From Phascolomyces articulosus (taxonomy: Eukaryota > Mucoromycota > Mucoromycetes > Mucorales > Lichtheimiaceae): a DNA stretch of 64,000 bases. The translations under genes were made by a program, and so were the position numbers. This document shows positions 20,758 to 33,520 of the stretch, piece after piece. Where the stretch lies: positions 1-64,000 of the forward strand of contig JAIXMP010000074.1 of NCBI GenBank assembly GCA_025677815.1, in the 5' to 3' direction. The notes beneath the pieces were generated by a model. That model saw nothing but the letters and a program-made list of their open reading frames with translations, was not told the origin of the DNA and did not search any database. Positions within the stretch are counted from its first letter, which is position 1; every line of letters starts with the position of its first letter.

Positions 20758-22586
20758 ATGTCGAAGCAAAAGAAAAGTATTCTGGTAATGCACTTGAAAT
20801 AGTTTATTTCAACTGAAAAAAAAAGATTTTGAAACATGACACTCATTGTAATTCTAAAGAATTCCACTTTAGCCGGAGCAGCTGCTGGTACTGTCGAGTT
20901 GTTTGTAATGCAGGTAACGTGGTATATTGATTGTGAATATTTTTTTATATTTCTTTTACTTATAAGAGAGTCGTGTTTGTCTTTTTTTCTTCTTCTTTTA
21001 GCCTACTGACGTGATTAAAACACGCTTTCAGGTAAATATAAAAAGAGAGGGAGAGACACAATATGTGTTGTATATGAATCTCGGGTATGAAACGTGAAAA
21101 TAAACAACAATGGCTAGTCCATTCGTGTTGGATCGCACTATAGCAATGGTATTCTCCAAGCTTTTAAACGCGTAATCTCGGAGGAAGGATTCAGAGGTAT
21201 ATAAAAAAAAATTAAAGAGAAAAGAGAAGGGGGAGAGGCAATTTCGTGTCGTTTTTTGGATATTGACAATAAAAATCTTTTTTTAGCATTATACCGTGGA
21301 ACGATTCCAGTATTATGTATTGTTGGGCCTAGAGTGTCTCTTCAATACCTCGGATTAGCATTATATAAACCAATGTTTGAAAAATTGGAAGAAAAAATGA
21401 TACCATCGCATAGTTCGGCAGGTTTAGCAGGTGTAAGTAATAGGATTATGAAAAAAAAGACTCCAGTTGGTTTGAATCATTAACTCCCCCTTTTTTTCTC
21501 TCTCTCTCTTGAACCAATTAGATTTGTACTGGCATCACACAAGCTGTTACTTTGGGTAAGCCAAAAAAAAAAAAAAAAAAAAGGGAAAGGAGTGATAGCC
21601 AGATTATTTTAAGATATATAAAAAATATATATCGAATATTTTCTGACGATAAAAGAGATGAATAGTAACGCCGCTCGAAATGATCAAAGTACGACAACAA
21701 ACGGATCTGATGAACGCAGCTCATGAACGAAAATATCGCGGTCTTATTCAAACAGCATCCGTGGTTGTGAAAGAAGGAGGGTAATGTATTATATCAACAT
21801 ACAATCAAGAGATAAGACTTCATGTATTTATTTATTTATTTTTTTTATATCCATGATCAAATAGCTTTTTGGCATTATATAATGGATTATTAGCTACTGT
21901 AGCGCGTCAATCATGGGGTCTTGTTGTAAAATTTTCTGGTTATACAGAAATCAAAGCCATGTTTGAGCGAGCTTCGGGAGAACCAGACAAACCACTGGCT
22001 CCATGGAAACATATGGTAAGAAAAAAAAAAGGGCGGTTTATTATTATACGTTTTTTCACACGTGTCTATTTCTATTTGTTTGTGATGTTTTTTTTGTACA
22101 TTTTTTTTAAGGTTGTCGATCATTCCGAACTCTTTTTTTTTTTAGGTTAGTGGCGGTTTAGCGAATGTTTTGGTAGGTGTATTGAATTCACCACCCGATG
22201 TTGTGAAAACGAGGTAACGTATTATTAAATGTTGATATATATTGAAACTTAATATTAATAATATGTTGAAACTCTTTTTTTTGTGTTGTATGGGGGCGGA
22301 TTAGAATGCAAGATGATAGTAAACCTTATAAAACAACGTGGGATTGTGTCAAATCTATGGTGAGAAATGAGGGCTGGATGTCATTCTTCCGCGGATCTTG
22401 GCTTCGTGTTATTCGGATAGCTCCAGGTATGTGTAGTAAAATGTTTTTTTTATTAAAAAAGATAAGCTATAGAAAATGGCTAATCAATTGGATAATGAAT
22501 TCTATGAATCAGGTGGAGCTATTCAGTTTGCCGTCTATGAACAAGTGGCAGCTTATTTAGATAAGGTCAATCCATCAGCCCCTTAA
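20758..22586 (+). CDS. Mitochondrial carrier family protein (carboxylate-type)
   Basis: Eleven small exons join in phase: 20758-20784, 20860-20913, 21002-21031, 21118-21196, 21287-21432, 21522-21555, 21666-21780, 21865-22015, 22146-22213, 22305-22426 and 22513-22586. The product is 299 residues, the usual size for this family. The three repeats carry the carrier signature: QPTDVIKTRFQ (repeat 1), VTPLEMIKVRQQ (repeat 2) and SPPDVVKTRMQ (repeat 3), each followed by an EG(G/W/F)-type motif (SEEGFRALYRG, KEGGFLALYNG, RNEGWMSFFRG). It should sit in the mitochondrial inner membrane and exchange metabolites. The second repeat resembles succinate-fumarate/tricarboxylate carriers, but the substrate cannot be fixed from motifs alone. 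It is convergent with the GNAT gene. Confidence 0.88.
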
Positions 22587-22925
22587 ATGGTTGAGGATAT
22601 CATAAAAATGCCCAACCCCTATTCAACTACGTAAAATATATCTGTCATTTTTTTATATGAAATTTTGTTCTTGTTTTCTTTATCCAAAAAAAAAATAGAT
22701 TTTTATAAACGATAGAAGAAAAAAAAAATATCAAATAGGATGCAATTTTTTATGATGAAAGATATTTACAAATGTAAAATGGAATGCAAGAAATAAAAGT
22801 AATAATAATAATAATAATAAGAAAAATGGTAATAGGAATAATTAGGATAAATAATATAGGTGATCAAACTTTTGATAAAGAGAGGGTATGTATAAATCTA
22901 TCTATGGTGGAGATGGTTTATTTTT
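22587..22925. other. Shared 3' region of two convergent genes
   Basis: AT-rich spacer between the carrier TAA and the GNAT stop on the opposite strand, with an AAT repeat at about 22801-22821. It presumably contains both 3'UTRs and polyadenylation sites. Confidence 0.5.
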
Positions 22926-23747
22926 TTAAGTGGATGAACGTCGACGTCCAGGTGCAATTTCAAGTGAAATGGCTCGATGATCTTGAAGGATAACAGGTTC
23001 ACGTACCATCAAAATAATACGGTTATTATTGATCATCACTTGACCTTGTTCCGTAAATCCAAACTTTTTGAAAAAGGAGATGGCTTGAGCATCTGTGACT
23101 TCCACATAGGTTGGATAATGTGCTTCATCGGCCTTGGTTAAGACATGTTGTAAAAGGGCTCGACCCAATCCTTTCCGTTGTTCATGAGGTAAAACGCCAA
23201 GGTAATGGATCGTCAGATAATGGTCACAATTCATCAATTGACGGCGCACCTTATCGCACGAGGGCTGGAACTTCATGGAAGTCTTTAGAGCCGAAGTAAT
23301 TCCTGTGAGACGTGCCAATTTAAATGTACCAGCGAGGCAAGAGGGAACCCAAGTATTAATATTGCCCTGAAGAGACCATACTAACACACCAGCACATCCT
23401 TCGACTTGGATAACATAATCTCGACTCGCCAATGTGGCTGCGTTGATCATATTTTTAAATAACACATGGAGGAATTCTTCATGTTTTGGTTTCTTTAATC
23501 CACGGGCACACCAACCAAGGACTTCATTTGAGGAATAAGCACTTGTTAATGTATAAGCAGCTTCAGTTATCGCGCCTATTGTTTGAGTAAAAAAAAAGAA
23601 AGTGAGTCAATGGAAAATAAAAAAATTTTAAAGAAAAACACAAAGAATAGATCGCGTATATATACCTTTGATAACTGGTCGAACATTAGGAGTATCTTGT
23701 TCGATACTGACGGTAATTTGACGACTAAGAGGTCGTAATGCTAACAT
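22926..23747 (-). CDS. GNAT-family N-acetyltransferase
   Basis: Two exons, 23747-23666 and 23575-22926, joined in phase 1, encode 243 residues starting MLALRPLSRQITVSI. The C-terminal half shows the GNAT acetyl-CoA site: LTIHYLGVLPHEQRKGLGRA, where Q/R-x-x-G-x-G/A is QRKGLG, then LLQHVLTKAD, TYVEVTDAQAISFFKKFGF and a closing beta strand. The layout (long N-terminal region, then the motif A core, then NAxxFYxxxGF-like QAISFFKKFGF) resembles fungal small-molecule acetyltransferases. The substrate is unknown. No targeting signal is evident. Confidence 0.8.
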
Positions 23748-26219
23748 GAGGATGACGAAATAATGATAAATAAAGAAATAGAAGGTTTATCTACTAGGAT
23801 AGTAGTAGAAAGGTGATAGTAATTTACAGAAAAAAAATTTTTTATGACAATTTCTATATCATTTATATATGATTTTTGACTCCCCCACTTATTGTTGATC
23901 TCCCCCCTCTTAAAAGAAGTACGAGGTAAATGATCAAAAAAGGCAAAAAATCAAGGCAAGGAACGGGCGAATCGCAGAAATGTGCTACTCGGAGTGGCCA
24001 AATCAAGTCGAGAACTTCTTTTTTTCTTGGCGGACTCTTCTGCCTGCCGTCGATCATGGAGCTCCGACTTTAAGCATTCAAAACTGAAAAGCACAGACCT
24101 TTTTTTTTTTGTTTTTTTTGGAAGCTAATTGACCTTGTTCCTCGGGAATGGTTTCAGGTTTCTATACCTTTCTTAATAGATCTTAAAAATAGTATCAAAT
24201 TGATGAAACTGAAATGTCGTACGCGTCACTCTTTTTTTTTCAATTTTTATTGTAATTATTTTTTGGGTTTGTAGATGTTGGATGTAAACATTGCATAATT
24301 CATTTTTTTAAAAAAAAAATTTTACGTATTGCTCATGAAATTTTTTCCTCTTTTTTTTTTTTATGCAATCATCCACATAAAGAGATCAAAAGACTGCATA
24401 GTAAATTATTAATAGACCAAAAACAATATGAATAATACCAAATACTCATGTTTTTTTTTTCAAAAAAAAGGCGGGTTGAATCGGAAATCGCCTTGAAGAT
24501 TTATCATCAAATTTTAAAATGAACGATGCATAATTACAACATGCTATCATCATGGAAAAAAATCCGATAAAACATTCATGCCACTCCTTTTTATTTTTTA
24601 TGCATATTAATAGTAAAAGAATGGACCATGCTCCGTTCTAGACACGTTGTTCTCTTGCTTGATTCTAGACGATGATGGATGATGATAATGACTGTTGTTA
24701 TTATATATCACCATTATCCTCATTATCATGAGTATGAAAATACCGGATCAAAATTCTATTTTCGCTAATTCACGCTTAAAGTTTCATATCTTCCTTTAGC
24801 CGTAACTATTAATATTTCTTGGAATAATTCTAAAAAAAAGTTTACTGCGACGCTTCCGTATTAAACAATGCGATGAAGTTGTCATTATGATTAATTACCT
24901 TCTTGAGAGGATGAAAGAGAGAAGATCGTCTCATTTCTCATTGTTTTTTCTTGTGTGACCAAAAATAGTATGTAGTTCCCAAGGCTGCCAAAAAAAAAAA
25001 TTACAAAACAAAAAATGGACAACCTGAGTAACCTGATATGACTATAAATTACTTTTGCCCCATTAATAACCTTTTTTTTTTACCCATTCCTGTGAAATTT
25101 CATGCGCCTCTTTATTTTATAGTTATTTTTGGGTGTGAACAATTTGTTCAAATTGTTTATCATGATTGAAAAACACGTTGTTGTTGTGGTTGTCCTTCTT
25201 CTTTTTCATTTATGTACATATAAATTACTACTCAATAATTATTACTACTCAGTCTCATTACTTTCTTGTAGGATGAAAATCAAGACAATACATAAAATAT
25301 AGTAACGGAGAACAATTCAAAAGCAAATACACGTTTTATTATCCATAATCTATGTGTATCAAACAAAAATGAATCATTAAAAGGAAAATATCTCTATTTG
25401 TAAACAATTTTATATATAGATTTATATATATAAAAAAACAACTGATTTTTTCTTTCGTTTGATACCTTCTTTACCAATAAAGTATGTATCAGATACGAAT
25501 AGACAACCCTTCAGTGTGTGTAGTGCGGTGGGCCCGGTTTTCTTCATTTTCACTTCTTTAATATGTAATTTAAATTTTCACGCGAACGCTATACCTTACA
25601 ACTACCAAACGCTCCAAGATTTTTAGTGTAGTCAAGAACAAAGTGACAACACAGGATATGAGCAACAGTAATAATTTTGAAGATTAACAAGGAAAATGGA
25701 CAGTAAAAGAATCATTAAATTATTAAAATGCTCATATTCAATTTTATACTGCTAGTAAAACAACTCTTTGATCCTCTCCGAGTTCCAAAAATATTCTCCA
25801 CAATATATGTTCATATAAAAGCATCAATGACAACTTTGGAAAACGCCCAACATTTTTTGAATAACCCTTATCTTCTATCCAACATTTCGTTTTCTATCTC
25901 TTGAACGTTAGGCTATTCCTTTATGGATGGTAACATACATGAACTAGATGTATTTGTTACTATTTTTTGCTTGTTGGTTTAATTAGTTAATCAATGTAAC
26001 TTTCTTCGAAGAAATAATAATAAAGTAAATCCCTCATTCCGCCTTATTGATAACCCTGTTCTGCGAGATGAAACATGCTGTTTTACCCCACGTTTACTCC
26101 ATATTGACGTAATTGTTATGTAGTAACGTGTTCACATTTTTTTTCTTCAAATATAATTGAAATTGTTTAAGCCATCTGTTTACTGTAAATCATTTTCACA
26201 ATTCATTCCCAATCAGAAT
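23748..26219. other. Long intergenic region, no gene seen
   Basis: About 2.5 kb of AT-rich sequence upstream of the GNAT gene. No phase-compatible coding exons or recognised motifs were found on either strand. A short GC-richer patch lies at 25505-25545. It may hold regulatory DNA or old transposon debris. Confidence 0.45.
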
Positions 26220-26660
26220 GCGTATATTTAAATAAAGAAATAATAATGATATGCGTAAGTTAGTAAACAAATGTTATTGTAAATCTATAATAAGATAACC
26301 ACAAAGATGCTTCTCTCTGATCCAATTCACAATTATTTCATGTAATAAGAGCTTACCATATAAGCAAATTGAAAGGTTCTGGCCAGTCGAAATATCGTGA
26401 CATGTAAAAAAAAAATTGATTTTATATCAGTATTTATGTTTTATAATGATGTATTAAATAATATGTTATATAATATAATAAACAAAGATTTAATGCTTAC
26501 CATGTAAGGTTGGGGCGTGCTTCCCTCTGACGGACGCATGATTCAAAAGAAAGTCGACATAACTACCTCACTAGTACTGAGTAAACAGGCAACGTTTTTT
26601 TTTCTGCTAGAAAATGTCACCTGTACTCCAAGCAAAGGGTCGTCGACAATGGAGGAGGAG
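26220..26660. repeat. Dispersed repeat, copy 2 (partner at 9957-10400)
   Basis: Same orientation as copy 1, with conserved GCTTACCAT splice-like blocks and GTACTCCAAGCAAA. The right end (26520-26700) is GC-richer than its surroundings. It is close to HET block C, just as copy 1 is close to block B, so it may have travelled with or near the HET blocks. Confidence 0.5.
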
Positions 26661-27218
26661 GGGAGACCACGGAACACTGAAAATCATCGTCGCAGACAAC
26701 GGGGCTAAATGAATGGTCAGATTATAAGAAGGAAAATTTAAAATGTATATAAGTTATAAGGCACATTATAATAAGAAGTAGCTTGTTATTACATGCCCAT
26801 TGTCAAACTCTTACTCCCTCCAAAGAATAAATAAATGAGGATTACGCTTCATTTGTGTGCTAGTGTGTCTGTGTGTGTTTGTAAAAGAAGACCTGATGGA
26901 AATATTCACCTGAAAAACCTTGAAAAAATGCAAATTCATCAGGAATGACTTCATTTTAATAGAATACTTTATGTTATTTACAATCCATTGTGCGAATACG
27001 TACGATAGCATTGATATGATAGCTACTATTTTATTATATTTTACTATGTTAATGGATTAATATAGTGATCTTTTTTTTTCTACTTTTCATATACAAAATC
27101 ACAAGAAAAAAGTAGTAAAAGAAGTTGCATGAAAAATATTCTTCAGCTTCTAAAAAAGATAAAAAAAGTATTTTATTTAACAATAAGGAGAGAAAACCAT
27201 ATTCTAGGTATATCACAT

Positions 27219-27377
27219 CTGGTACAAATTTTTGCTGCACATTACAAGACTATTTTACCGCGATAAACGGGAATTTGATCAGATCAGTGTTGCAGTCACA
27301 AGATGCCAATCCCAATAAAACGTTGCATTAATGTAGAACATCTTCACAACATGAGTGGAACAGGCGAGGGTTGATTG
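27219..27377 (-). mobile_element. Pogo-like transposon end (relic), block C
   Basis: Read on the minus strand from 27377: CAATCAACCCTCGCCTGTTC preceded by TA, aligning with the block B element end at 15346. Similarity to B ends near 27219. The 33-bp internal piece at 27259-27291 lies in the opposite orientation to its B counterpart. Confidence 0.5.
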
Positions 27378-28433
27378 TAATGATATAGTGGCATATGGTC
27401 TATTTTTTAATTACAGTGATGATATTACTTGAAATTTTATGGAAAAAAAATAACAACGACTTGTCAACACGCGATAGTGGCTCAAAACCATCAAATAACA
27501 TGTACCATAACAATATTCGTCCTGTACCGAATTCCAATTTGGAATTCTACAGCAGCAATAAATTCCCACATTTCAGTAATACGTCTGTAGGCTCATCAGC
27601 TTGTTATCTGGCTGGGTAGCAGGCACGGAAGATTAATATACTCTGTTGCTACTGGATTCGAGATTCTTTATTCGATCCATTCCAACCACAGACCTTAAGT
27701 AACTTTTTTATTCTTCAAAGCTTGGTTTCTTATTATTTCACGCCTTCTTACACAAGTGAGCATCGTCAACATTGTTGTTACATCATGTTGCTTTGATACT
27801 AATGGTCATATTATTCTTATTGGTGAATTATTATTGGGAGGTTCAGAATTTGAAATATGTGAGAAGAAAAAAAGAAGAAATCACATTATCATTCTAATAA
27901 TAATTCCTTTTTGATACTGTTCTCAGTAGTGCGTAGTAGCATTTTCGAAAGCTTCTTAAGGGTGGGTAAGTTTACTACTGAAATAATTCAGGGACATGAT
28001 TGAGAAACGCCACTATGTTATGAGTAGTCATTGGATTTTAATTATGCATTTTCCTTCTTGTTTAATCATAGTACGTCTTGGTTGGTAACGGTGATGGGCA
28101 AACCTTAGATAATTTTAGATGGCTGCGACATTGTGTTAGCCGGATGTGTTACAAAGTTGAGTCTTTGATGTTGCTTGTTGAATCAGTCCATCTATTATGT
28201 TTCAAAGAAATAATCATACCATACATTTGCACGCTCGCTCAAAACTCGTCTATACCTAGCGTAGTATAGTTGTTGGCTTTATCAAGATTTTCATTTAACA
28301 CCCCTCCAGTCATTGACAAACAATGTTATTTATTAAACATAACTCGCTCATGATCAATTTATCGAATAATCAAAGTATATTTTTTGCTGTGTTTTGAGTT
28401 GTGATATTTTAAAAATGAACATGAATTTAATTT
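27378..28433 (-). repeat. 3' flank of HET block C
   Basis: Reverse-strand copy of the B 3' flank, containing the hairpin arms at 27921-27930 and 27974-27983. No gene was recognised; open frames here are by-products. Confidence 0.75.
27921..27983 (-). other. Hairpin with covarying stem, block C
   Basis: On the HET-sense (minus) strand the arms read TTTCAGTAGT and ACTACTGAGA. Stem position 2 is a T-G wobble where A has C-G and B has T-A. Confidence 0.45.
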
Positions 28434-30050
28434 TTATTGAATCAATAATGTTTGTTTGGGTAAATTACAGCCAGAGAAAAAATATTCGTGACTTCCTATG
28501 ATACAACATCCAATAGCTTTATAATATTCTTCACCTTGCTTTTTTTTGATTACGGGACAGAAGCAATCAGAACTATTATATTTAAACGAAATTTCAGAAA
28601 GGATGACATATTGTGCGGAAGGATCATCCAAACTGTCCGTTAGGTAATCAAAAATAATCTTCGCAGATCTTTTTTCGTTATACCAGCACAAGTTTTCCTT
28701 TTTTATCTCCATAAATCTTGATAATTGTTGAAGCTTTTCAGATATTTCATTTCGACAAAAACCCCAATATTCATCACAGTAATCCAACATGATTCTTTTC
28801 ATTTCTTTTGTTTCAGGTAGTTGAACAAGTATGCACAAAAGACATTTGGATTCATTATCATCATCATTGGCATTGTCAGGAATTGGTGGTATATCTTCTT
28901 CTCGTATAGTTAAATTGTCATCATCAATAAATTGGTTGTTTGTAGCATAAGTAGTTGTAACATGCATGGTTTTTCCAATTATATCGTAATTTTGGAATGG
29001 ATTCGTTATATCAGGTGAAAAGTGTTCACCATCAACACCGGTCCATGATGGCAAAAACTTGTACTTTTTAACTGTTGATCCATAATTTCCATTCTTTCCA
29101 AAAAGCAAAATACTGATATCTTTTTTTGCTAAAAGACCATAAAATTGAGTCATCAAGTCTTCTAATTTTCGATCGTAATCAATGTTGATTTTTTCGATAA
29201 ATTCCGGGAAAAGATGGATAAGTGCGAAAACACGGTCGTGATCTTTAGTAGTTGTTCGTTGATGTGCATGGTATAGAATTTGCGAAACATTTAGTTCTGA
29301 AGATGATTTTGTTAAATTAGCAACGTTAACATAACTACAATCTTCTCCCCATCTATGTTTATTTCTTCCGACAAATAACAATCTTTTCGACTTTATTGCT
29401 TCTTCTAAAGTCCATAAACGTTTGAAATATTGTTGTTCGTATACACTTAAAATATTTTTATGGGAGTAATCAGGTACAAATGCAACGGTGCAATAAGCAT
29501 TTTCGTATATATGATGCATGTTGCGTATTTCATGTTGTTTTTCTTTTTTATTATCTTGATTGATGCATAATTGATCGTACCATATATATTTGATGTTGAA
29601 TTGTTGACATATTCGTTGAATAATGCCTTCAAATTTGACGTATTGAACTGTTGAAAAGTAGTAATTATGATCATCCATGATTTTGAAAACTTGATATATA
29701 TTGTCCAATTTACTATTAGATTCTGTCTTGTATTCAGGAATAACCATTTCAGGAAATATACCGTTATACGAAATAATCTTGTGTGTGCCTTCATCGATTC
29801 GTTCGTATTTTCCAGTGATTCCATCAAGTAAAATATCACCAGATTGATTCCATGAATACGATAACGCGCAGTAACCTTCGTTGACTTGAGATCCATCGAC
29901 TACTTTCATGTCAGATATACGAACAAGTTTGGTAGGCATAAATTCTGGTTTGGACAAATCATTGGGGATTATTGTGGGTGGTTTTACACGTTTGATGCGT
30001 TCATATTCGTCATTCCAATAATATTGTACCGTCTCGTAGGTAGTATACAT
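28434..30050 (-). CDS. HET-domain protein copy C, intact
   Basis: An uninterrupted frame of 538 residues on the minus strand, ATG 30048-30050 (MYTTYETVQYYW) to TAA. It shows the same HET core as copy B: CALSYSWNQSG, IKYIWYDQLCINQDNKKEK, NMHHIYENAYCTVAF, YFKRLWTLEEAIKSK and HDRVFALIHLFPEF, then FLPSWTGVDG and NYDIIGKTMHVTT. Like B, and unlike A and D, it carries the roughly 45-residue segment before YVKFEG. It is inverted relative to B, 14 kb away, with its promoter side at 30051-31300. Divergence from B is spread along the protein, with the strongest differences in the acidic segment after IREEDIP. Function in non-self recognition or cell death is inferred from the domain only. Confidence 0.88.
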   Translation of the reverse strand: MYTTYETVQYYWNDEYERIKRVKPPTIIPNDLSKPEFMPTKLVRISDMKVVDGSQVNEGYCALSYSWNQSGDILLDGITGKYERIDEGTHKIISYNGIFPEMVIPEYKTESNSKLDNIYQVFKIMDDHNYYFSTVQYVKFEGIIQRICQQFNIKYIWYDQLCINQDNKKEKQHEIRNMHHIYENAYCTVAFVPDYSHKNILSVYEQQYFKRLWTLEEAIKSKRLLFVGRNKHRWGEDCSYVNVANLTKSSSELNVSQILYHAHQRTTTKDHDRVFALIHLFPEFIEKINIDYDRKLEDLMTQFYGLLAKKDISILLFGKNGNYGSTVKKYKFLPSWTGVDGEHFSPDITNPFQNYDIIGKTMHVTTTYATNNQFIDDDNLTIREEDIPPIPDNANDDDNESKCLLCILVQLPETKEMKRIMLDYCDEYWGFCRNEISEKLQQLSRFMEIKKENLCWYNEKRSAKIIFDYLTDSLDDPSAQYVILSEISFKYNSSDCFCPVIKKKQGEEYYKAIGCCIIGSHEYFFSGCNLPKQTLLIQ

Positions 30051-31300
30051 TATTTCTATGATTATATTAAATAAGTTTGAAAAGTTATTTTCAGTATAAT
30101 AATCGTAGATAATAGAAATTAAAAAGAAAGGTGTTTACCTACAGATAAAGAAGAAACGAATAGTACTATTGGGAAAGTTGCAAGAGAGTATACAGTGGTG
30201 ATGGATTTTAATGCTAGTAAATACGCGTTCTTTTAAGAATTTTCCATCAAATGAAGGGTAGTTATGGAAGTGGTAAACAGAAACTGAAAAAAGAAAAAGT
30301 TTTGTTTTAGTAGGTAAAGAAGAACAAAAAAAAATAACGCTTTATAAATATATCTTTTTCTCACTAAAAATTGAGTGACATATTTCAAGTAGCTAAGTCA
30401 AAACTTTAAAGATCTTCACAAATGCATCCTGTAAATAAATAAAGAGTAATATTTGTTTATATGTAGATGATTTAGAAAAGAAAAGAGTATTCACTGTTCT
30501 TTACTTTTTTTTTCGTCAAATCGACTTTGATAATATGAATTTTTCTAATCATGTCGTTGAATGTTTGATTCACTGCCGCTGAACGACTATAAATTAAGAT
30601 CATAAACTTATAGTTGAATAAAGTAAAACAAAAAAAAAACCAGCTCCATTTCATCTGCACGTCTTTATGCAATGCAGAAACAAAATTACACAAAACAATA
30701 ATATTCTGAGACCAAACTCTAAAACCGCCCAAAAGAAAACATAATCACTCCATGTTTGATATTTCTTATAAGTTCATACTATAATTCATCCAATAAACTT
30801 TTGTGAACGTTAATATAAAAAAAGACGACACCTTATGCTGGGTATTTGTATTATTCTTTTAATTTAAATAAGGGAAAAAGAGAAGGGTCAATAAAGTGGA
30901 AAACATTTGGTGCAGCAGTTATGCAACAGACAGAAGGTATTGTTATTAGTGGGTAACCTACTCAAGGGTTTTTATACTTTTTAAATGCAGTGTTGTCAAA
31001 ATACTGAAAGTGAACCATTATAATTCTGTCCATTGTTTAAACCCAATAACGAAACTAGTTCAATAAAAAGCATAAAATGGAAATATGACCTTTGTTGTAA
31101 GAATCTTTGTTATTTTATGTTAGACTCAAAGATACAAACAATGTATATGTTCATTCAGCTATTAGAAAGCAAAATGAAAAAGGACCTTTGTATTTTGACG
31201 TAATATTAATAAAAAAAACGATACATTGATACTTAAATAATATGTGTCGCTCACAGTGACAATAGATAAATATGGAAGTTTTACTACTACGTGCAAAAAA
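30051..31300 (-). repeat. 5' flank of HET block C
   Basis: Inverted copy of the B and D 5' flanks, with the TATA-like box (30342-30352) and the 5'UTR intron acceptor next to the start codon. On the plus strand, 30880-31010 keeps a translatable stretch (GSIKWKTFGAAVMQQ) that is also seen antisense to HET B. Confidence 0.7.
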
Positions 31301-32800
31301 ATATCTAAGTAGACCATGTACATAAAATAAAATAGAATTTTATCTTGGAATTTATCTTTGATTTAAATAAATCGTGCTTCAAAAAGGCTTATCGTTTTAT
31401 TACTTTTTATTTGATTGATAACTTCTATTCTACGTACAATACAATATCGCTTCTAAAATGTAATAAATTATTACCGCTTGAATTAAGTGGCATTATCAGA
31501 AGAATTGATTGCTGCTTGATTATGTTCGCTATACAATTATTAATCCATGCCATCTATCTTATCAAATTTGCCATGCCCAAGAAAAAAAGCAATTTTACCT
31601 TTTTACGCCTCTCCTCTTGTAATACGTTAAAATAAATATACATAGGTTCTATGTTATATATAATTTGAATGCTTCAGCTTTTAATACTTATCAAAGACAG
31701 CATATGAAATATAAAATATATATTTTTACAACAACCTACGGTTCAATTAAACACTATTATTTTTAAAGTAACTGGCAAAAACTCTGGTCGCATTTGATCC
31801 AAGTACGTAATAACTAAACATAGATAAAATGTAATATTTTTCTTCAGTTTTTTTTTCCTGTGTAAAAAAACTCGAAAAGATTTATGATTTTGTAACCTTT
31901 AGGTTTGTACTTATTAAAAGTGTGTATAGAGATAGGTTATGATAGGTTTCGGGTGTGATTTAGTGAGCACCAACAATAATATCGTTTATTGTGAACGGTA
32001 GTTTGAGATGATTATTTATAAGGAGAAAGGTTTTAGATAATATTTGATGTTATAATGCTTTTATATGTAAGCAGATCAGGTTCAGGGATATTATGAAAAC
32101 GTTATGTCTTAATATAATCAAGAATATAAAGTAGAAGCGATGTCTTGGAACAATGCAATAGAATAATAATAATAATTTTGTTATATATGTTATGATAAGA
32201 CTATTAGTTTGTAAGTCTGAAATGAATAATATGAAATTAAAACAAGCCAATTGTGTGGGCGTTGAGTGACCAAAATATAATTCAATTTAAGATAATTGTA
32301 AGGTAATTATAAGGTAAATATATGGTAAAGACTTATTGAATCAAATGTTGAGGGTATTCATATGTTTTTGAAATAGTTGCGCAGTAACTGTTATTGATTT
32401 GACAGATCAATTGATCTTGTAGCCGCAGTTACTAAATGATGTTGCGCAGTATAAGATAATAAGAATATGTATAATAATAAGAAGGTGTGATAATACTAAA
32501 TAGGGGAATAACAAGTAATTGGATGATCCACATGATAGGGCTCTACAAAATAATAATATGAGGGATAAGAGAGAATAGTGAATATGTGGGGAAATAGTAA
32601 GAGAGAGAATAATAAGATATTTGGTGAAGTGGAATTTTAGTTACAATTATAAGATAATTTTATTGACGAATTTAATCGAACTTTTTAAATACTTCAGCAG
32701 TAATAGCGGTACAATTGATGAAGTGTCAGTATTCATAACTCACCACCTTCCAAAATTAATGATATGAGTTCAATCAGCCAATCGTTTTGGAGAAGCTCCA
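31301..32800. other. Intergenic, no gene seen
   Basis: AT-rich region with a 96-codon plus frame (31345-31635) that lacks recognisable motifs. A 14-bp perfect palindrome, AGATCAATTGATCT, lies near 32403, between two GTTGCGCAGT repeats about 64 bp apart. No TG...CA element with duplications could be defined. Confidence 0.4.
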
Positions 32801-32914
32801 ATTTTAGCCTAAAAAAATTACATTAAAATTCCCAGAGTGACTTGTGTTGATTGTGGATATTTAACGGCGTTGCGTTGCAGCAAATTTATTCACAACATAT
32901 TTTCGTCAGTGGCC

Positions 32915-33520
32915 AATGGTTGAAAATGAACCTTCTCTACTACACTTTATGCCTTGGTCAACCAAAAGGGAAAGTAAAGGCATTGATCTACTGCCAAGAA
33001 ACTTTGTAACAGGTATGTTTTTTGTATCTTATTGATTCATCTTTATTACATACATTTTTTATCGTTGCTAGAAATAATTGCATCACCTCAACACGACTCG
33101 ATCTATAAATGGTGACAAACGTGCACCGCATGCCGAAGGACTTTGTAAGGCATTGCCAGGCACAGTCGTGAGCAGTATTGTATACTTGATAGCTATCCTA
33201 AGCTGTGACAAAGGCCACCTCCGAGTAGCACTGCTTCTTATTATGGACAGGGCTGTGTACGTGCTGTGAGATGCTGGTGAAGGACGCGACTTGATCTATA
33301 AATGGTGACAAACGTGCACCGCATGCCGAAGGACTTTGTAAGGCATTGCCAGGCACGGTTGCGAGTAGTATTGTATACTTTGACAGCTATCCTAAGCTGT
33401 GACAAAGGCCACCTCCGAGTAGCACCGCTGCTCATTATGGACAGGGCTGTGTACTTGCTGCCAATGCCTTCACCAACATTCTATGACCTTCAATCGGGCA
33501 AGAATATTTACAAGTGAGTA
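32915..33520 (+). pseudogene. Unrecognised gene relic with a 193-bp tandem duplication
   Basis: Coding-like pieces appear in changing frames: MVENEPSLLHFMPWSTKRES (32919 onward), NGDKRAPHAEGLCKALPG, LSCDKGHLRVA, LLIMDRAVYLLPMPSPTFYD and DLQSGKNIYK before a GTGAGT donor at 33514. Segments at 33094-33266 and 33287-33460 are near-identical direct copies. The region is clearly GC-richer than its surroundings. The duplication plus frame changes suggest a broken gene; the family is unknown. Confidence 0.4.
33094..33460. repeat. Two tandem copies, 193-bp period
   Basis: Copy 1 runs about 33094-33266 and copy 2 about 33287-33460. They share GATCTATAAATGGTGACAAA, GCACCGCATGCCGAAGGACT and GCTGTGACAAAGGCCACCTC, and differ by scattered substitutions and one small indel. 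Confidence 0.85.

Noticed and set aside
31345..31635. 96-codon plus-strand ORF
   Set aside because: AT-driven Leu/Ile/Lys/Ser composition, no splice logic, no family resemblance.
32346..32720. Possible second solo LTR
   Set aside because: Starts with TGTTGAGGG and has repeated GTTGCGCAGT, but no CA end with a target-site duplication could be matched.
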